Positions 26,327-36,601 of a stretch of DNA of 64,000 nt are shown here, in pieces. The stretch lies in the NCBI RefSeq assembly GCF_012849095.1, contig NZ_CP051680.1, forward strand, positions 7,188,001 to 7,252,000. Direction: 5' to 3'. The notes under the pieces were generated by a model, which saw only the letters and a list, made by a program, of their open reading frames with translations, made no database searches and had not been told where the DNA came from. The stretch comes from Cohnella herbarum (GTDB taxonomy: Bacteria > Bacillota > Bacilli > Paenibacillales > Paenibacillaceae). Position 1 is the first letter of the stretch. Every line of letters begins with the position of its first letter. Made by a program: the position numbers and the translations under genes.

Positions 26327-28550
26327 CTTCATCAAACGTCTATCCCTTCGAGTAAAGCTGGTTGCCTCGGCGGCATGTATCGTTATCGCGTTCCTGCTGA
26401 TCTTCTTTCTCCGGCCGGGAGAAACCTCGCTGACCCAGGCGTTGGCGGAAGCGGGAATCGCCGAGCCGGCTTCCGTCCGCGCGCCTCTCTACGCGGGAGA
26501 GAGTTGGAAGCCCGCGCCCGGAGCGGATGGCTACTCCTTGGCGTTGGAGAACGACGGGTACGCGCTATACGTTCGCCCCGATAATACGCAAATCGCGCTC
26601 GTCAACAAAGCAACCGGATATCGATGGACCAGCAGCCCTTCGGAGGAGCAATTGGCTTCGGAGACGGTGAAGGGCCAACTGCTGACGAATCTGAAATCGA
26701 CGTTCGTGCTGACTTACGTGACGACCGAGGGGAAAGACCAGACGAATCGCAAATCCGTCGACGTTCTCGACCCTAAGATTGAAATTTCGATGGCGAAGAG
26801 CGCGGAAGGACTTCAGGTTTCTTATTATTTTCCGGATAAAGGACTTGGACTGTCCATTCAATACGAACTGACTCCGAACGGTCTTAAGGTGCGGGTTCCT
26901 ACGGAAGGAATCAAGGAAGAGGGCGAATTCGTCGTGTTTTCTCTGGACCTGCTTCCCTATTTCGGAGCGGCCGCGGCAGGAGATGAGGGGTACATCTTCG
27001 TTCCCGACGGTCCCGGCGGACTCATCAAGTTCGATAGCAAACGAGCGGATATTTCCAAAGGTTACGTTCATCAGATATACGGGCTGGAACCGACGAACAT
27101 GATCAACTTCTCCCGTTCGGGCGAGAGAAGGGAGGATATCGCTTACCCGGTATTCGGGATGACGCACGGTGACAACGGTTACGTTGCGGTCATTAGCCGC
27201 GGAGGAGATTCGGCGAATATCGCGGCGATGCCCCCCGGGTTGAAATCTTCGCTCTATAACGTGTTCTCGAATCAGATTTATCGCGAGGATTATCTCTACA
27301 TGAGGAGCAGGGAGTCGACGCCGGTCAAAGCGGTTCAGAAGAAACGCTTGGAAACGGACCGGGAGATCGAATACCGATTCTTGAGCGGTAAGGATGCCGG
27401 TTACGTCGGAATGGCGAACTCCTACCGTAATTATCTCGCTGAGAACGGCCGTCTAGGCGAACCGTTGAAACCGGTCGAGCATGTTCCGTTATATCTGAAA
27501 ATCATGGGCGGTTCTTTCAATGAAGCTTACGGCCGAGTGAAATATTTTCCCGCGACGACTTTCTCCCAAGCAACCGATATGGTGAAAGGTCTCCAGGAGC
27601 AAGGCGTCGCCAACATGGAAGTGATCTATTACGGTTGGGCGAATATGGGAGGGTATCAATTGGACGATCGCTTTCCGATCGAGAAGAAGCTCGGGGGCGA
27701 GGCGGGAGCGAAGAAGTTCATATCGGAAATGCGCAAGTCGAATGTTAAGGTTCAGTTCTTCGACGACTTCGTATGGCTGAATACGGCGAATACCGGATTG
27801 TCGCCGAAGTCGAGCGGGATCCGCGGAGTCGAAGGAATCGTTTCCGTGTTCGAGGGCTGGTTCTTAAGCAAGCCGGCAAGGACGGTCGACATGGCTTACG
27901 ATACGATTCGCAAGCTGAAGGAGATCGGCGTCTCCGGCGTGTTCTATGACTGGATCGGGGAAATGGTATTCCACGATTACGATCCTTCGTCGATCGCGAC
28001 GCGCGCCGATACGATCGAGATTTACGAAGGACTGCTCGATTACACGCGGGAGACGCTTGGATCGGCGGCCGTATTCCGCGGCAATGCCTATTCAGTCGCC
28101 CACGTCGATTACATCGAAGATCTTCCCCACGAGTCCAGCTATGACTTCATGATCGACGAGACGGTTCCGTTCTACCCGATCGTTCTGCACGGTTATGTCC
28201 CTTATTCGTTCGATGAAGGAAACATGCGCAACGACGTGAAGGCCGAATTTCTGAAGGCGATCGAGTATGGGGCAATGCCATCGTTCTTCCTGACCCATGA
28301 GGACGCCAGGAGTTTGCGGGATGGGGGGATGTACTACCTGTTCAGCAGTCAATACGAGAAGTGGGCCGATAAAGTCGGAGCGGAGTACGGCAAGTTCGAC
28401 TCGCTAGCAAAATTGTTTGCGCAGAAAATCATCGATCACGAGAAATTGTCCAACAATCAATACGCGACGACTTATGAGGATGGAACTCGCGTCATCGTCG
28501 ACTACGACAAAGAAACGTTCAACGTGGAGAAGGGGGCAGGCGCGCGATGA
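26319..28550 (+). CDS. DUF5696-type membrane-anchored protein
   Basis: Read from an ATC codon, this gene encodes 743 residues. They begin with a basic stretch and one membrane helix (VKLVASAACIVIAFLLIFFL), so the rest faces outside. An N-terminal beta domain (about 60-330) precedes a TIM-barrel-like region (about 380-700) with acidic motifs such as FFDDFVWLN, GVFYDWIGEMV and FMIDETVPFY. This matches DUF5696 proteins, which look like glycoside hydrolases but have no assigned reaction. The conventional ATG at 26442 would remove the anchor and has no ribosome binding site. The gene overlaps the YIP1 gene by 8 bases and the next permease by 4, so all are co-translated. It may trim or hold the oligosaccharide before import. 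Confidence 0.75.
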   Translation: MVNFIKRLSLRVKLVASAACIVIAFLLIFFLRPGETSLTQALAEAGIAEPASVRAPLYAGESWKPAPGADGYSLALENDGYALYVRPDNTQIALVNKATGYRWTSSPSEEQLASETVKGQLLTNLKSTFVLTYVTTEGKDQTNRKSVDVLDPKIEISMAKSAEGLQVSYYFPDKGLGLSIQYELTPNGLKVRVPTEGIKEEGEFVVFSLDLLPYFGAAAAGDEGYIFVPDGPGGLIKFDSKRADISKGYVHQIYGLEPTNMINFSRSGERREDIAYPVFGMTHGDNGYVAVISRGGDSANIAAMPPGLKSSLYNVFSNQIYREDYLYMRSRESTPVKAVQKKRLETDREIEYRFLSGKDAGYVGMANSYRNYLAENGRLGEPLKPVEHVPLYLKIMGGSFNEAYGRVKYFPATTFSQATDMVKGLQEQGVANMEVIYYGWANMGGYQLDDRFPIEKKLGGEAGAKKFISEMRKSNVKVQFFDDFVWLNTANTGLSPKSSGIRGVEGIVSVFEGWFLSKPARTVDMAYDTIRKLKEIGVSGVFYDWIGEMVFHDYDPSSIATRADTIEIYEGLLDYTRETLGSAAVFRGNAYSVAHVDYIEDLPHESSYDFMIDETVPFYPIVLHGYVPYSFDEGNMRNDVKAEFLKAIEYGAMPSFFLTHEDARSLRDGGMYYLFSSQYEKWADKVGAEYGKFDSLAKLFAQKIIDHEKLSNNQYATTYEDGTRVIVDYDKETFNVEKGAGAR

Positions 28551-29440
28551 AGACCAAAGAGATTTTGCGGCAGAAGCGCCACTTCCATTCGAAACGTTAC
28601 GGGATCGGTCTGTTATTCATGCTTCCCTGGTTGATCGGCTTCTGCATTTTCGTCGCGATTCCGATCGGCTGGTCGATCTTCATGTCTCTTCACAAGGTGA
28701 CGGTCGTCCCGGGAGGATTTAAGTACGAACGATTCGGAATGCAAAATTTCAAGGACGCGTTCGTGGTCGATAACATCTTTCCGATCGAGTTGATCACGTA
28801 CATCCAGCAGATGCTGCTAATGGTTCCGATCATCGTCATCTTCGCGCTGCTTATCTCGCTTATGCTCAACCAGCGCTTTCCCGGCAGGTTCATCTACCGC
28901 GCGATTTTCTTTTTACCCGTTATTTTCGCGACCGGGCAAGTGCTGTCGGAGTTATTCACGCAAGGAGCGGGGGACATCCCGTTCTTGGAGCAGTACGATC
29001 TTCAGCCGATGGTCGAGAAATACGTGGGGCTGCAGTTCGCAACGACGGTAATGGACGTGCTTAGCCGGGTCGTTCTCATTCTCTGGTACTCCGGAGTGCA
29101 AATTCTTATTTTCATCGCGGGATTCCAGACGATCTCCCCGACGATCTACGAAGCGGTTCGCATTGACGGAGCCTCACCGTGGGACAGCTTCTGGAAGATT
29201 ACGCTGCCGGCGAGCATTCCTTTCATCAGCCTGAACGTGCTCTACACGATTATCGATCTGTTCACGTTCCCGCTCAATCCGGTGCTGCAGCATATCCGGG
29301 ACAACATGTTTAAGATCGATACGGGCTACGGTTACGCCAGCGCGCTCGCGTGGATCTATTTCGCCTTCATCTTCGTACTGATCGCCCTCGTGCTGTGGCT
29401 GTTTAACCGGAGCATGAACGCCAGGAGGAATCGCTCATGA
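28547..29440 (+). CDS. Sugar ABC transporter permease (second pair, MalF type)
   Basis: This 297-residue permease has six helices and the EAA motif EAVRIDGASPWDSFWK near residue 202. It overlaps the DUF5696 gene by ATGA and its own partner by ATGA. It is only distantly similar to the first permease pair, so the operon holds two different pores rather than a recent duplication. Confidence 0.9.
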   Translation: MKTKEILRQKRHFHSKRYGIGLLFMLPWLIGFCIFVAIPIGWSIFMSLHKVTVVPGGFKYERFGMQNFKDAFVVDNIFPIELITYIQQMLLMVPIIVIFALLISLMLNQRFPGRFIYRAIFFLPVIFATGQVLSELFTQGAGDIPFLEQYDLQPMVEKYVGLQFATTVMDVLSRVVLILWYSGVQILIFIAGFQTISPTIYEAVRIDGASPWDSFWKITLPASIPFISLNVLYTIIDLFTFPLNPVLQHIRDNMFKIDTGYGYASALAWIYFAFIFVLIALVLWLFNRSMNARRNRS

Positions 29441-30414
29441 ATACCCGCTTATGGTTCGAGAAGTTCGGCTCTCAGGTGAGAGGGGTGTTCTGGAGCCGTA
29501 CGGCCCAGAGGATCAAAGTCGTCCTCTTGGGACGCAGCATCTCGGACGGTCTGCTCGCCAAGCTCATCTTGTATTTGCTTTTATCGATTGTCGCTTATCT
29601 CTACGTGCAGCCGATTCTATACATGATCAGCACCGCGCTCAAACCTCTGAGCGATCTGCTGGATCCGACGGTGAAGTGGATTCCGAGGGTCGTGACTTGG
29701 GAGAACGTCACGACAGCGATCAAAGGCTTGAAGTATCCCGAGGCGCTTAGGAACACGGCGTTGATCGCTATTTCGTGCTCCATCGTCCAAGTGCTGATCT
29801 GCGCGATGACCGGGTATGCGCTTGCGAAGCTCACGGTGCCGTTCAAAGGCCTGATTACGGCTCTCGTCATCATGACGTTTTTGATTCCGCCCCAAATCAT
29901 CATTATTCCGTTGTACGTGATCTACAGCAAACTGAGCTTGCTGAATACGATCTTCGTATTCCTCATTCCGGCGATTTTCGGGCAAGGCCTTAAGAGCGCG
30001 CTGTTTATCCTTATTTTCCGCCAATTTTTCAAGTCGCAGCCTCTAAGCCTGGAAGAAGCGGCCAAGTTGGACGGAGCATCGACGGCAAGGCTTTTCTTCG
30101 GAATCATGCTTCCGTTAGCCCGATCGGCTTGCTTGGTCGTCTTTCTTTTCTCGTTCATCTGGTACTGGAACATGTATTACGAGCCGTCATGGTTTCTGTC
30201 CGACAACTTCACGCCTCTATCAATCCGGCTGGATCGGCTGGAGGACGTATTGAATCCTTCCTTGCTCGGCCAACGGAACACGATCGATAATCCCGCAACG
30301 GAGAGCTCCAAGATGGCGGCCGCGTTTATGATCATTCTTCCTCCGATTGTCGTGTTCATGTTCCTGCAACGCTGGTTCGTTAGCGGGATCGAGAGAACGG
30401 GGATCGTGGAATAG
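29437..30414 (+). CDS. Sugar ABC transporter permease (second pair, MalG type)
   Basis: This 325-residue permease carries EAAKLDGASTARLFF near residue 208. It has an N-terminal extension of about 45 residues before the first helix, longer than usual for the family. It overlaps its partner by 4 bases and is followed by the binding-protein gene after a 149-base gap. Confidence 0.9.
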   Translation: MNTRLWFEKFGSQVRGVFWSRTAQRIKVVLLGRSISDGLLAKLILYLLLSIVAYLYVQPILYMISTALKPLSDLLDPTVKWIPRVVTWENVTTAIKGLKYPEALRNTALIAISCSIVQVLICAMTGYALAKLTVPFKGLITALVIMTFLIPPQIIIIPLYVIYSKLSLLNTIFVFLIPAIFGQGLKSALFILIFRQFFKSQPLSLEEAAKLDGASTARLFFGIMLPLARSACLVVFLFSFIWYWNMYYEPSWFLSDNFTPLSIRLDRLEDVLNPSLLGQRNTIDNPATESSKMAAAFMIILPPIVVFMFLQRWFVSGIERTGIVE

Positions 30415-30563
30415 AGCTTTCGCGAGGCGATAGATTCCGTTCGGGAGGTGGTGGAACAGCCGGCAGTTTAATCGAGCATGAGTTGGAACGAAAACTGGAA
30501 CTGGAGCGCATAAACGCACTCATTCGCACGTTGTGACAATCATTCATTAGGGGAGGCAATACA

Positions 30564-31949
30564 GTGAAAAACAAACGTTCATTGCTGTGGGTTCTGAGTA
30601 TGGTTTTGATATTATCCGTAGTCCTTGCCGCGTGCAGCGGCGGAAATAAAGGCTCGAACAGCTCGGGAAGTCCGTCCGGCTCGCCATCCTCGTCGCCGTC
30701 CGCGGAACCGTCCGCATCGGCTCCGCCATCGGAATCCGCGCCCGACGAGAATCGGGAGCCTGTCACTCTGAAGTTCATCTCGTGGAAAGATACCTATAAC
30801 CCGCTGTACGAATTGTTCCATCAGAAATACCCGTGGATTACGATCGAGCAAATCCCGGTGAACGGTCAGCCGATCATGGAAATTATCGCGACTTTGGAAG
30901 CTGCCGGTACGCCCGCCGACGTGACGGAGATCGATCAAGATCTCGTCGCGTTCGACCAGAACGGGCTGGTTGAGGATTTGACGCCTTATATCGACAAAGA
31001 TCCGATACTGCAAAGCGTATCTCTGCCGCAAGGCTTCTACGATACGATGAGCTTGAACGGCAAGAAACTTGCGGTGCCGATGGTCGACGTTCCGATGTGG
31101 ATTCTGGTGAACAAGGATCTTCTCGCCAAGAACGGATTGGAAATGCCTCCGAACGACTGGACCTATGACGATTTCCGCGATATCGCGAAGAAGCTAACGA
31201 ACGTCGATGCGGGAGAGTACGGCTTGACGACGCAAGCCGAATTCCAAATGCGCCTGCTTAGCACGAAAGCGATCGCGGACGGACATGCGGCGAACCTTCA
31301 ATATATGAACGAAGATTTAACGCAAAGCGTCATGCACACCCCCGACGTCATCAACGACGTGAAATGGCTGCAAGAATTCGTTACGAAGGACGGATCGCTT
31401 CAGAACAACGCCGCGGCGACGGCGCAAGGCGACGTAACGAGAGAATTCATTAACGGCAAAACCGGCTTCGCGATCGGCGGGGACTGGGTGCTGCCGAAGT
31501 TGAAAGAAAACGCGAAGTTCGAGTGGGATGTCCTGCCTTTCCCAAGAGGCAAAGTTAGCCAACCGGGATATACGATCTATGGTCCGCTTGCGCTGCTTGC
31601 CGGTTCGAAGCATAAGGAAGAAGCTTTCTTATGGCTCAGCTTCCAGTTCACGAAGGAAGCGCAGATGTGGAAGATCGACCAAGGCGCCAATGCTTCGGTC
31701 ATCGATCCGGAACTGACGGCATACTACGAGCAAACGCCGATGTGGAAGGGCAAAAATATCGCGGCGGTCCAAATCGCCAAAGAAAACGCGGTTATCCAAC
31801 CGGGAGTTACGATTCCGGGATGGGGCGAATACAATTGGAATAATATTCTTAACGATGTCATCTTCGGCGAAGGCGATATCAATGAAATTATTCCGTTGAC
31901 GGAAGCATGGAACAAGAAAACGCTCGAGCTTCGGGCAGCGTTGAAATAA
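30564..31949 (+). CDS. Extracellular sugar-binding lipoprotein
   Basis: This 461-residue ABC substrate-binding protein has a lipoprotein signal (LSVVLAACSGG, Cys near residue 22), a Ser/Pro/Ala-rich linker and a MalE-like fold from about residue 60 (VTLKFISWKD, PADVTEIDQDLVAF, GFAIGGDWVLP). The start is a GTG preceded by GGGGAGG. It closes the operon and probably feeds the second permease pair, while the giant fusion protein probably feeds the first. A terminator follows. Confidence 0.88.
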   Translation: MKNKRSLLWVLSMVLILSVVLAACSGGNKGSNSSGSPSGSPSSSPSAEPSASAPPSESAPDENREPVTLKFISWKDTYNPLYELFHQKYPWITIEQIPVNGQPIMEIIATLEAAGTPADVTEIDQDLVAFDQNGLVEDLTPYIDKDPILQSVSLPQGFYDTMSLNGKKLAVPMVDVPMWILVNKDLLAKNGLEMPPNDWTYDDFRDIAKKLTNVDAGEYGLTTQAEFQMRLLSTKAIADGHAANLQYMNEDLTQSVMHTPDVINDVKWLQEFVTKDGSLQNNAAATAQGDVTREFINGKTGFAIGGDWVLPKLKENAKFEWDVLPFPRGKVSQPGYTIYGPLALLAGSKHKEEAFLWLSFQFTKEAQMWKIDQGANASVIDPELTAYYEQTPMWKGKNIAAVQIAKENAVIQPGVTIPGWGEYNWNNILNDVIFGEGDINEIIPLTEAWNKKTLELRAALK

Positions 31950-31965
31950 GAGATTAGCTTGTCCG

Positions 31966-32000
31966 AAGAGGGAGCGGAAGATCGATTCCGCTCTCTTTTC
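31966..32000 (+). terminator. Terminator of the nine-gene operon
   Basis: AGAGGGAGCGGAA pairs with TTCCGCTCTCT around a short loop and is followed by TTTTC. It lies just past the lipoprotein gene. Confidence 0.85.
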
Positions 32001-32085
32001 ATCGATATAAGCGTTTTTGCTTGTCGAGAAGGAATTTGTTCAATTATGGAGTATTTTTTTACAACATGTGGAACGAGGGGGAGAA

Positions 32086-34386
32086 ATGACAATGACAACG
32101 AGAATGGCTTTCGGGCAGCCGGCTGCCGCTTGGGAGGCAGCGTTCCCGATCGGAAACGGGAGATTGGGGGCTATGGTATTCGGCGGTATCCATCAGGAGC
32201 GTATGGCATTAAACGAGGACAGCGTCTGGTATGGGGGGCCGCGAGACCGTAATAACCCGGATGCCATTGTGCATCTTGAAACGATACGCGGCTTGATGCG
32301 ACAAGGGAGGCTCCGCGAAGCTCAAGAGCTGTCGACGTTGGCTCTGTCGGGCATTCCGGAATCGCAGCGTCACTATATGCCGCTAGGGGATTTTCATTTA
32401 TCCTTTCAACACGAAGCCGGTGAGGTTATGGATTATTCCCGTGAGTTGGACCTCGTGGAAGGAATCGTGAAAGTCAGTTATCGAATCGGAGAATTCGCTT
32501 ACAAGCGGGAAACGTTCTCCAGCTTTCCTGATCAGGCGATCGTGATGAATTTCACGACGGATCGTCCCGGAGGAATCAGCTTAAAAGCTCGATTAACGCG
32601 TGGAGAGAGAAATCGTTATTACGATGAAATCGGTAGAGTCGATCCGAGTATGATCGTCATGAGGGGGAATTGCGGCGGTGCTGGGGGTTCCGACTTCCGC
32701 ACCGTCGTTCGAGCGGTCGTTCAGGGCGGCAGCCTGTCTATTGTCGGGGAGCGGTTGCTTGTCGAGGGGGCGGATAGCGTGATTTTTGTATTAACCGCCG
32801 CGACGACATTCCGTTTCCCGGATCCTGAAGCCGAAGCTCTTCGAATCGCGGAGCGGGTTTCCGGGGAAACGTATTTATCGCTTAAAGAACGGCATTCGAA
32901 CGATTTTCGCTCCCTGATGAACAGGGTCGGTTTCAGGTTGTCTGCTCCTGCAGGGTTCGATCTGCTTCCGATTGACGTAAGATTGGCTAGTTTGAAGGCA
33001 GAGAGCACCGAGGATATCGGAATATATGCTCTCTATTACCAGTTCGGACGTTATTTGCTCGTGTCTAGCAGCCGTCCGGGTTCGTTGCCCGCTAATCTCC
33101 AAGGCATATGGAACGAGCATATGCTGCCGCCGTGGGATAGCAAATATACGATTAACATCAACACTCAGATGAACTATTGGCCGGCGGAAAGCGGTAATTT
33201 GGCCGAATGCCACGAGCCGCTGTTCGATCTGATCGAGCGAATGCGCGAGCCCGGCAGGCAGACGGCCCAGACGATGTACGGATGCGGAGGCTTCGTCGCG
33301 CATCATAACACCGATATATGGGCGGATACGGCTCCGCAAGATCTCTATCTCCCGGCGACTTACTGGCCAATGGGAGCCGCTTGGTTAAGCCTTCATATGT
33401 GGGAGCATTACGCTTATGGGAAGGATATTACCTTTCTCAAGCGCGTCTACCCGACAATGAGGGAAGCGGCGGAGTTTTTCGTTCATTTTCTGACTGAAAA
33501 TAAGGATGGGGTATTGGTGACGAATCCGTCGGTATCCCCTGAGAACACATACATTCTGCCTAACGGTGAATCCGGTACTCTATGCATCGGACCGTCGATG
33601 GATAGCCAGATTTTACACGAGCTGTTCACGGCTTGTATCCAGGCCTCCGAAGCGTTAGCCGAAGACGAATCATTTGCGCGGGTCTTAGCGGAGCTAAGAG
33701 GTCGATTACCCCAGCCCGCGATAGGGAAGCACGGTCAATTGCAGGAATGGCTCGAGGATTACGAAGAAGCCGAACCGGGTCATCGTCATATTTCGCATCT
33801 GTTCGCCCTTCATCCGGGCTCAAGATTTACGGTTAGAGGAACGCCGGAATGGACGGCCGCCGCCCGAGTAACGCTGGACCGTCGATTGTCCCAAGGCGGG
33901 GGGCATACCGGATGGAGCAGGGCATGGATCATCAATCTGTGGGCAAGGTTGGAGGACGGGGAGAAGGCGTACGAGAATTTACGAGCGTTACTGACGCACT
34001 CCACGCTTCCGAATCTGCTCGACAATCATCCCCCGTTCCAGATCGACGGCAATTTCGGTGGCGCCGCGGGTATAGCGGAAATGCTGTTGCAGAGCCATGC
34101 GGGTGAAATCCATTTGCTGCCGGCATTGCCTGCGGCATGGAAGGAAGGGGAGATTACCGGTCTAAGGGCAAGAAACGGCTGCGAGGTCGATCTCTATTGG
34201 AACGACGGAATGCTGAAGCGATCCGCGATCCGCGTTGGGTATGACGGCGTTTGTACGGTTCGAACGGGGTGTGACGTCGAAGTGACGGAGCAAGGACTGA
34301 AAGTCAAGCAAACGAGGACGGTCGACGGGCTGATCCAATGGGAAGCTCAAGCCGGCCGGGAGTACATCGTTAAGAGCTTGTCCTAA
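32086..34386 (+). CDS. GH95 alpha-L-fucosidase
   Basis: This 766-residue enzyme shows the complete GH95 layout. An N-terminal super-beta-sandwich ([40 protein letters not shown]) precedes an (alpha/alpha)6 barrel and a C-terminal beta domain. The family residues are present: the Asn pair in [16 protein letters not shown], the acid Glu in [10 protein letters not shown] and the Asp in [18 protein letters not shown]95 enzymes hydrolyse alpha-1,2-linked fucose or L-galactose by inversion. No signal peptide is present, so it acts in the cytoplasm on imported glycan. The start at 32086 has GAGGGGGAG ahead; a longer frame from 32017 has no site. Confidence 0.9.
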   Translation: MTMTTRMAFGQPAAAWEAAFPIGNGRLGAMVFGGIHQERMALNEDSVWYGGPRDRNNPDAIVHLETIRGLMRQGRLREAQELSTLALSGIPESQRHYMPLGDFHLSFQHEAGEVMDYSRELDLVEGIVKVSYRIGEFAYKRETFSSFPDQAIVMNFTTDRPGGISLKARLTRGERNRYYDEIGRVDPSMIVMRGNCGGAGGSDFRTVVRAVVQGGSLSIVGERLLVEGADSVIFVLTAATTFRFPDPEAEALRIAERVSGETYLSLKERHSNDFRSLMNRVGFRLSAPAGFDLLPIDVRLASLKAESTEDIGIYALYYQFGRYLLVSSSRPGSLPANLQGIWNEHMLPPWDSKYTININTQMNYWPAESGNLAECHEPLFDLIERMREPGRQTAQTMYGCGGFVAHHNTDIWADTAPQDLYLPATYWPMGAAWLSLHMWEHYAYGKDITFLKRVYPTMREAAEFFVHFLTENKDGVLVTNPSVSPENTYILPNGESGTLCIGPSMDSQILHELFTACIQASEALAEDESFARVLAELRGRLPQPAIGKHGQLQEWLEDYEEAEPGHRHISHLFALHPGSRFTVRGTPEWTAAARVTLDRRLSQGGGHTGWSRAWIINLWARLEDGEKAYENLRALLTHSTLPNLLDNHPPFQIDGNFGGAAGIAEMLLQSHAGEIHLLPALPAAWKEGEITGLRARNGCEVDLYWNDGMLKRSAIRVGYDGVCTVRTGCDVEVTEQGLKVKQTRTVDGLIQWEAQAGREYIVKSLS

Positions 34387-34475
34387 GGCGATCTCGACAT
34401 AACGGATGCCGGAAGGAATAACCGATTGCGCATTGAAATTCATATAGAACATCGAATCCGCTCTTCGTGTGCGGG

Positions 34476-34502
34476 GCTTCGCGATTGTCGCGCGGCTTTT
34501 AG
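34476..34502 (+). terminator. Intrinsic terminator after the fucosidase gene
   Basis: GCTTCGCGA and TCGCGCGGC form a stem with one mismatch and a 3-base loop, followed by TTTTAG. Confidence 0.65.
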
Positions 34503-34542
34503 TATGACTTCGGAACATACCACTTAAGGGGAGACAACGCGC

Positions 34543-36066
34543 ATGCGCACGCCAAGATCGTACATTCGTTTTCCAATTGCCGCCGTTGCAATCTGTTTCA
34601 TGATCGGATTCGCTTTAGCGGCATGCAGCAGGCAGAGCGGCGAGACGACTCAACCGCCCCCTACGGAAAGCGAAGTGACGCTTAAGTTTTATTTCGGCGG
34701 GGAGAAGAAAGCGGCAACAGACGAAGTATGGTCCAAGGTAAGCGAATACGTCAAATCCAAGGGATTAAACGTGAAGTTTAACGTTCAATTTATTCCGTTC
34801 TCGGACTTTAAGGCGAAGATGCTCGTCATGGCCGCATCCGGAGACAGGTGGGACATGAATTTCGATTCGAATTGGCTGTCTTACAATCAAATGGCCTCAA
34901 GGGGCTCTTATATGGCTCTGAACGAACTCCTTCCGGAATACGCGCCGCACTTGTACAGCAAGTACCAGGAGCAAGGCACTTTGGCGGCGGCAACGATGAA
35001 CGGGAAAATCATCGGGCTTCCTTGGACGATGAAGATGAACGAACGTCCCTATGTCGGATGGCGTGCCGATCTCGCCGAACAAGCGGGAATTTTCCGGAAG
35101 CCGGACGAGATCAAGACGGTCGAGGATCTGGACATTCTCTTGCACGAATTAAAGGATGCCTACCCGAATGCGAAGCTGTCCCGCACCCCGCCACTTTCAT
35201 TGTATCTTGTTCGGGAGGAATGGATCGATCTCGCCTACCACGGTCTTGGGATTTACATGGATGATCCGAAAATGACCGTTCGGGCGATCGAGCAACAGCC
35301 TTTCTACGTGGAATCCGCGAAAATGAGCAAGAAATGGAACGACTACAAAATCCTGAATCGCGATGCGAGCATAGATAACGAAAACGGAGCCGATCAATGG
35401 AGGAACGGGAAGCTCGTATTTACGATTACTTCCCATGAATGGGCGAACGCGGATCCCGGGTTCGTGGATCCTTCGTTCAGACAGCAAATGTCCTTGATCT
35501 ATCCCGATAAAAGGTACATTAACCGAACGGCGCTTGCGAACGTGCTTGCCATTAACCGCAACTCGGAACATCCGGATCGGGTGCTCAGATTTTTGGATAT
35601 GCTCGAAGTGGACAAGGTACTCTACGACCTCGTGCAATATGGAATCGAGGGCAAAACTTACGTGTTGAACGGGGAGGCCGCCGAGTTTCCGAAAGGAATG
35701 CAGTTCTTATCCAGCAACTATATGGAATGGGAGAGCCGATGGGCGCTCTGGAAACCGCAGTTTTTGCGTCCGACGCCTACGTATCCCGGGGATTTCTGGG
35801 TGAAGGAAGCCGAATTCGCAAGTTTGCCGATTAACGTGAATTCTCCGGCCGACGGCTTGTTCATCTCGGAAGACAACGTTAAGGACGAGCTTACGATACG
35901 GGATCAAGTCGCGGACGAGGTCGGCAAGCCGATCGAATTCGGATTGGCCATAGACGTGGAAAGCGAAATCGCAAAGTACATCGAGAAGCAAAAGGCGGTC
36001 GGCCTGGACAAAATCATCGCGGATACTCAGCGGCAGATCGACGAGTATATGGCGAAAGAGAGATAG
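34543..36066 (+). CDS. Sugar-binding lipoprotein, paralogue of the one at 42 kb
   Basis: This 507-residue binding protein has a lipoprotein signal (IGFALAACSR, Cys near residue 28). It is closely similar along its whole length to the lipoprotein at 42039-43631: both contain FYFGG(E/D)KKAATDEVW, KMLVMAASGD, GKI(I/V)GLPWTMKMN and RTALANVLAINRNSEHPDRV. The family is the LplA-like group with a DUF3502-type C-terminal domain. It has no adjacent permeases, so it is either a second binding protein for the 40-kb importer or a duplicate on its way to a new specificity. A terminator-like hairpin lies downstream. Confidence 0.87.
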   Translation: MRTPRSYIRFPIAAVAICFMIGFALAACSRQSGETTQPPPTESEVTLKFYFGGEKKAATDEVWSKVSEYVKSKGLNVKFNVQFIPFSDFKAKMLVMAASGDRWDMNFDSNWLSYNQMASRGSYMALNELLPEYAPHLYSKYQEQGTLAAATMNGKIIGLPWTMKMNERPYVGWRADLAEQAGIFRKPDEIKTVEDLDILLHELKDAYPNAKLSRTPPLSLYLVREEWIDLAYHGLGIYMDDPKMTVRAIEQQPFYVESAKMSKKWNDYKILNRDASIDNENGADQWRNGKLVFTITSHEWANADPGFVDPSFRQQMSLIYPDKRYINRTALANVLAINRNSEHPDRVLRFLDMLEVDKVLYDLVQYGIEGKTYVLNGEAAEFPKGMQFLSSNYMEWESRWALWKPQFLRPTPTYPGDFWVKEAEFASLPINVNSPADGLFISEDNVKDELTIRDQVADEVGKPIEFGLAIDVESEIAKYIEKQKAVGLDKIIADTQRQIDEYMAKER

Positions 36067-36074
36067 GATTTAGT

Positions 36075-36200
36075 GCGGTTGAAGGGGGAGCAGAGGTAGG
36101 AGGGAGAGAGTCGGTAGGAGGGGGAGAATCAGTAAGACGGGGAGGCGCGGTAGGAACGGTAGAATCAGTAGGACGTGTATGAGCGGTAGAAGTGGAAAAA
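36075..36200. repeat. Purine-rich low-complexity tract
   Basis: The plus strand is almost only G and A with scattered T, built from loose copies of GGTAGGAG and AGAATCAGTA. Minus-strand open frames here encode Leu/Pro-rich low-complexity sequence and are not genes. Confidence 0.6.
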
Positions 36201-36225
36201 AACAGCCCAAGAGCCAAAGAGCCCA

Positions 36226-36258
36226 AGAGCCCGCCCTCCTTTGGGCGGGTTCTTCTTT
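36226..36258 (+). terminator. Intrinsic terminator
   Basis: CCCGCCC and GGGCGGG with a 6-base loop are followed by TTCTTCTTT. It probably ends the transcript of the 34.5-kb lipoprotein gene. Confidence 0.8.
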
Positions 36259-36295
36259 GCATAACCAATAGTTACTCTCCTCAATGAACTTCAAT

Positions 36296-36601
36296 GGCTA
36301 CAGTGCCAGAAAGCAACACTATAATGCCCCGTGGTTCATCGATGGAGGCTACAGTGCCAGAAAGCAACACTATAATGCTCCGTGGTTCATCGATGGAGGC
36401 TACAGTGCCAGAAAGCAACACTATAATGCCCCGTGGTTCATCGATGGAGGCTACAGTGCCAGAAAGCAACACTATAATGCCCCGTGGTTCATCGATGGAG
36501 GCTACAGTGCCAGAAAGCAACACTATAATGCCCCGTGGTTCATCGATGGAGGCTACAGTGCCAGGAAGTAACACAATAATGCCCCCTGGTTCATTGATGG
36601 A
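36296..36601. repeat. Array C: six tandem 51-bp units
   Basis: Six head-to-tail units start every 51 bases from 36296 to 36551, each beginning GGCTACAGTGCCAG. The first five are nearly identical (one C to T change in unit 2); the sixth has several changes, which suggests it is the older edge. Each unit carries AGTG...CACT, able to pair, and a perfect TATAAT. The near-identity indicates recent expansion or gene-conversion-like homogenisation. Confidence 0.95.

Noticed and set aside
30415..30563. Small open frame ending at a TGA near 30538, with a charged helix ELERKLELERINALIRTL
   Set aside because: No start codon with a usable ribosome binding site exists in that frame, so I treat it as intergenic.
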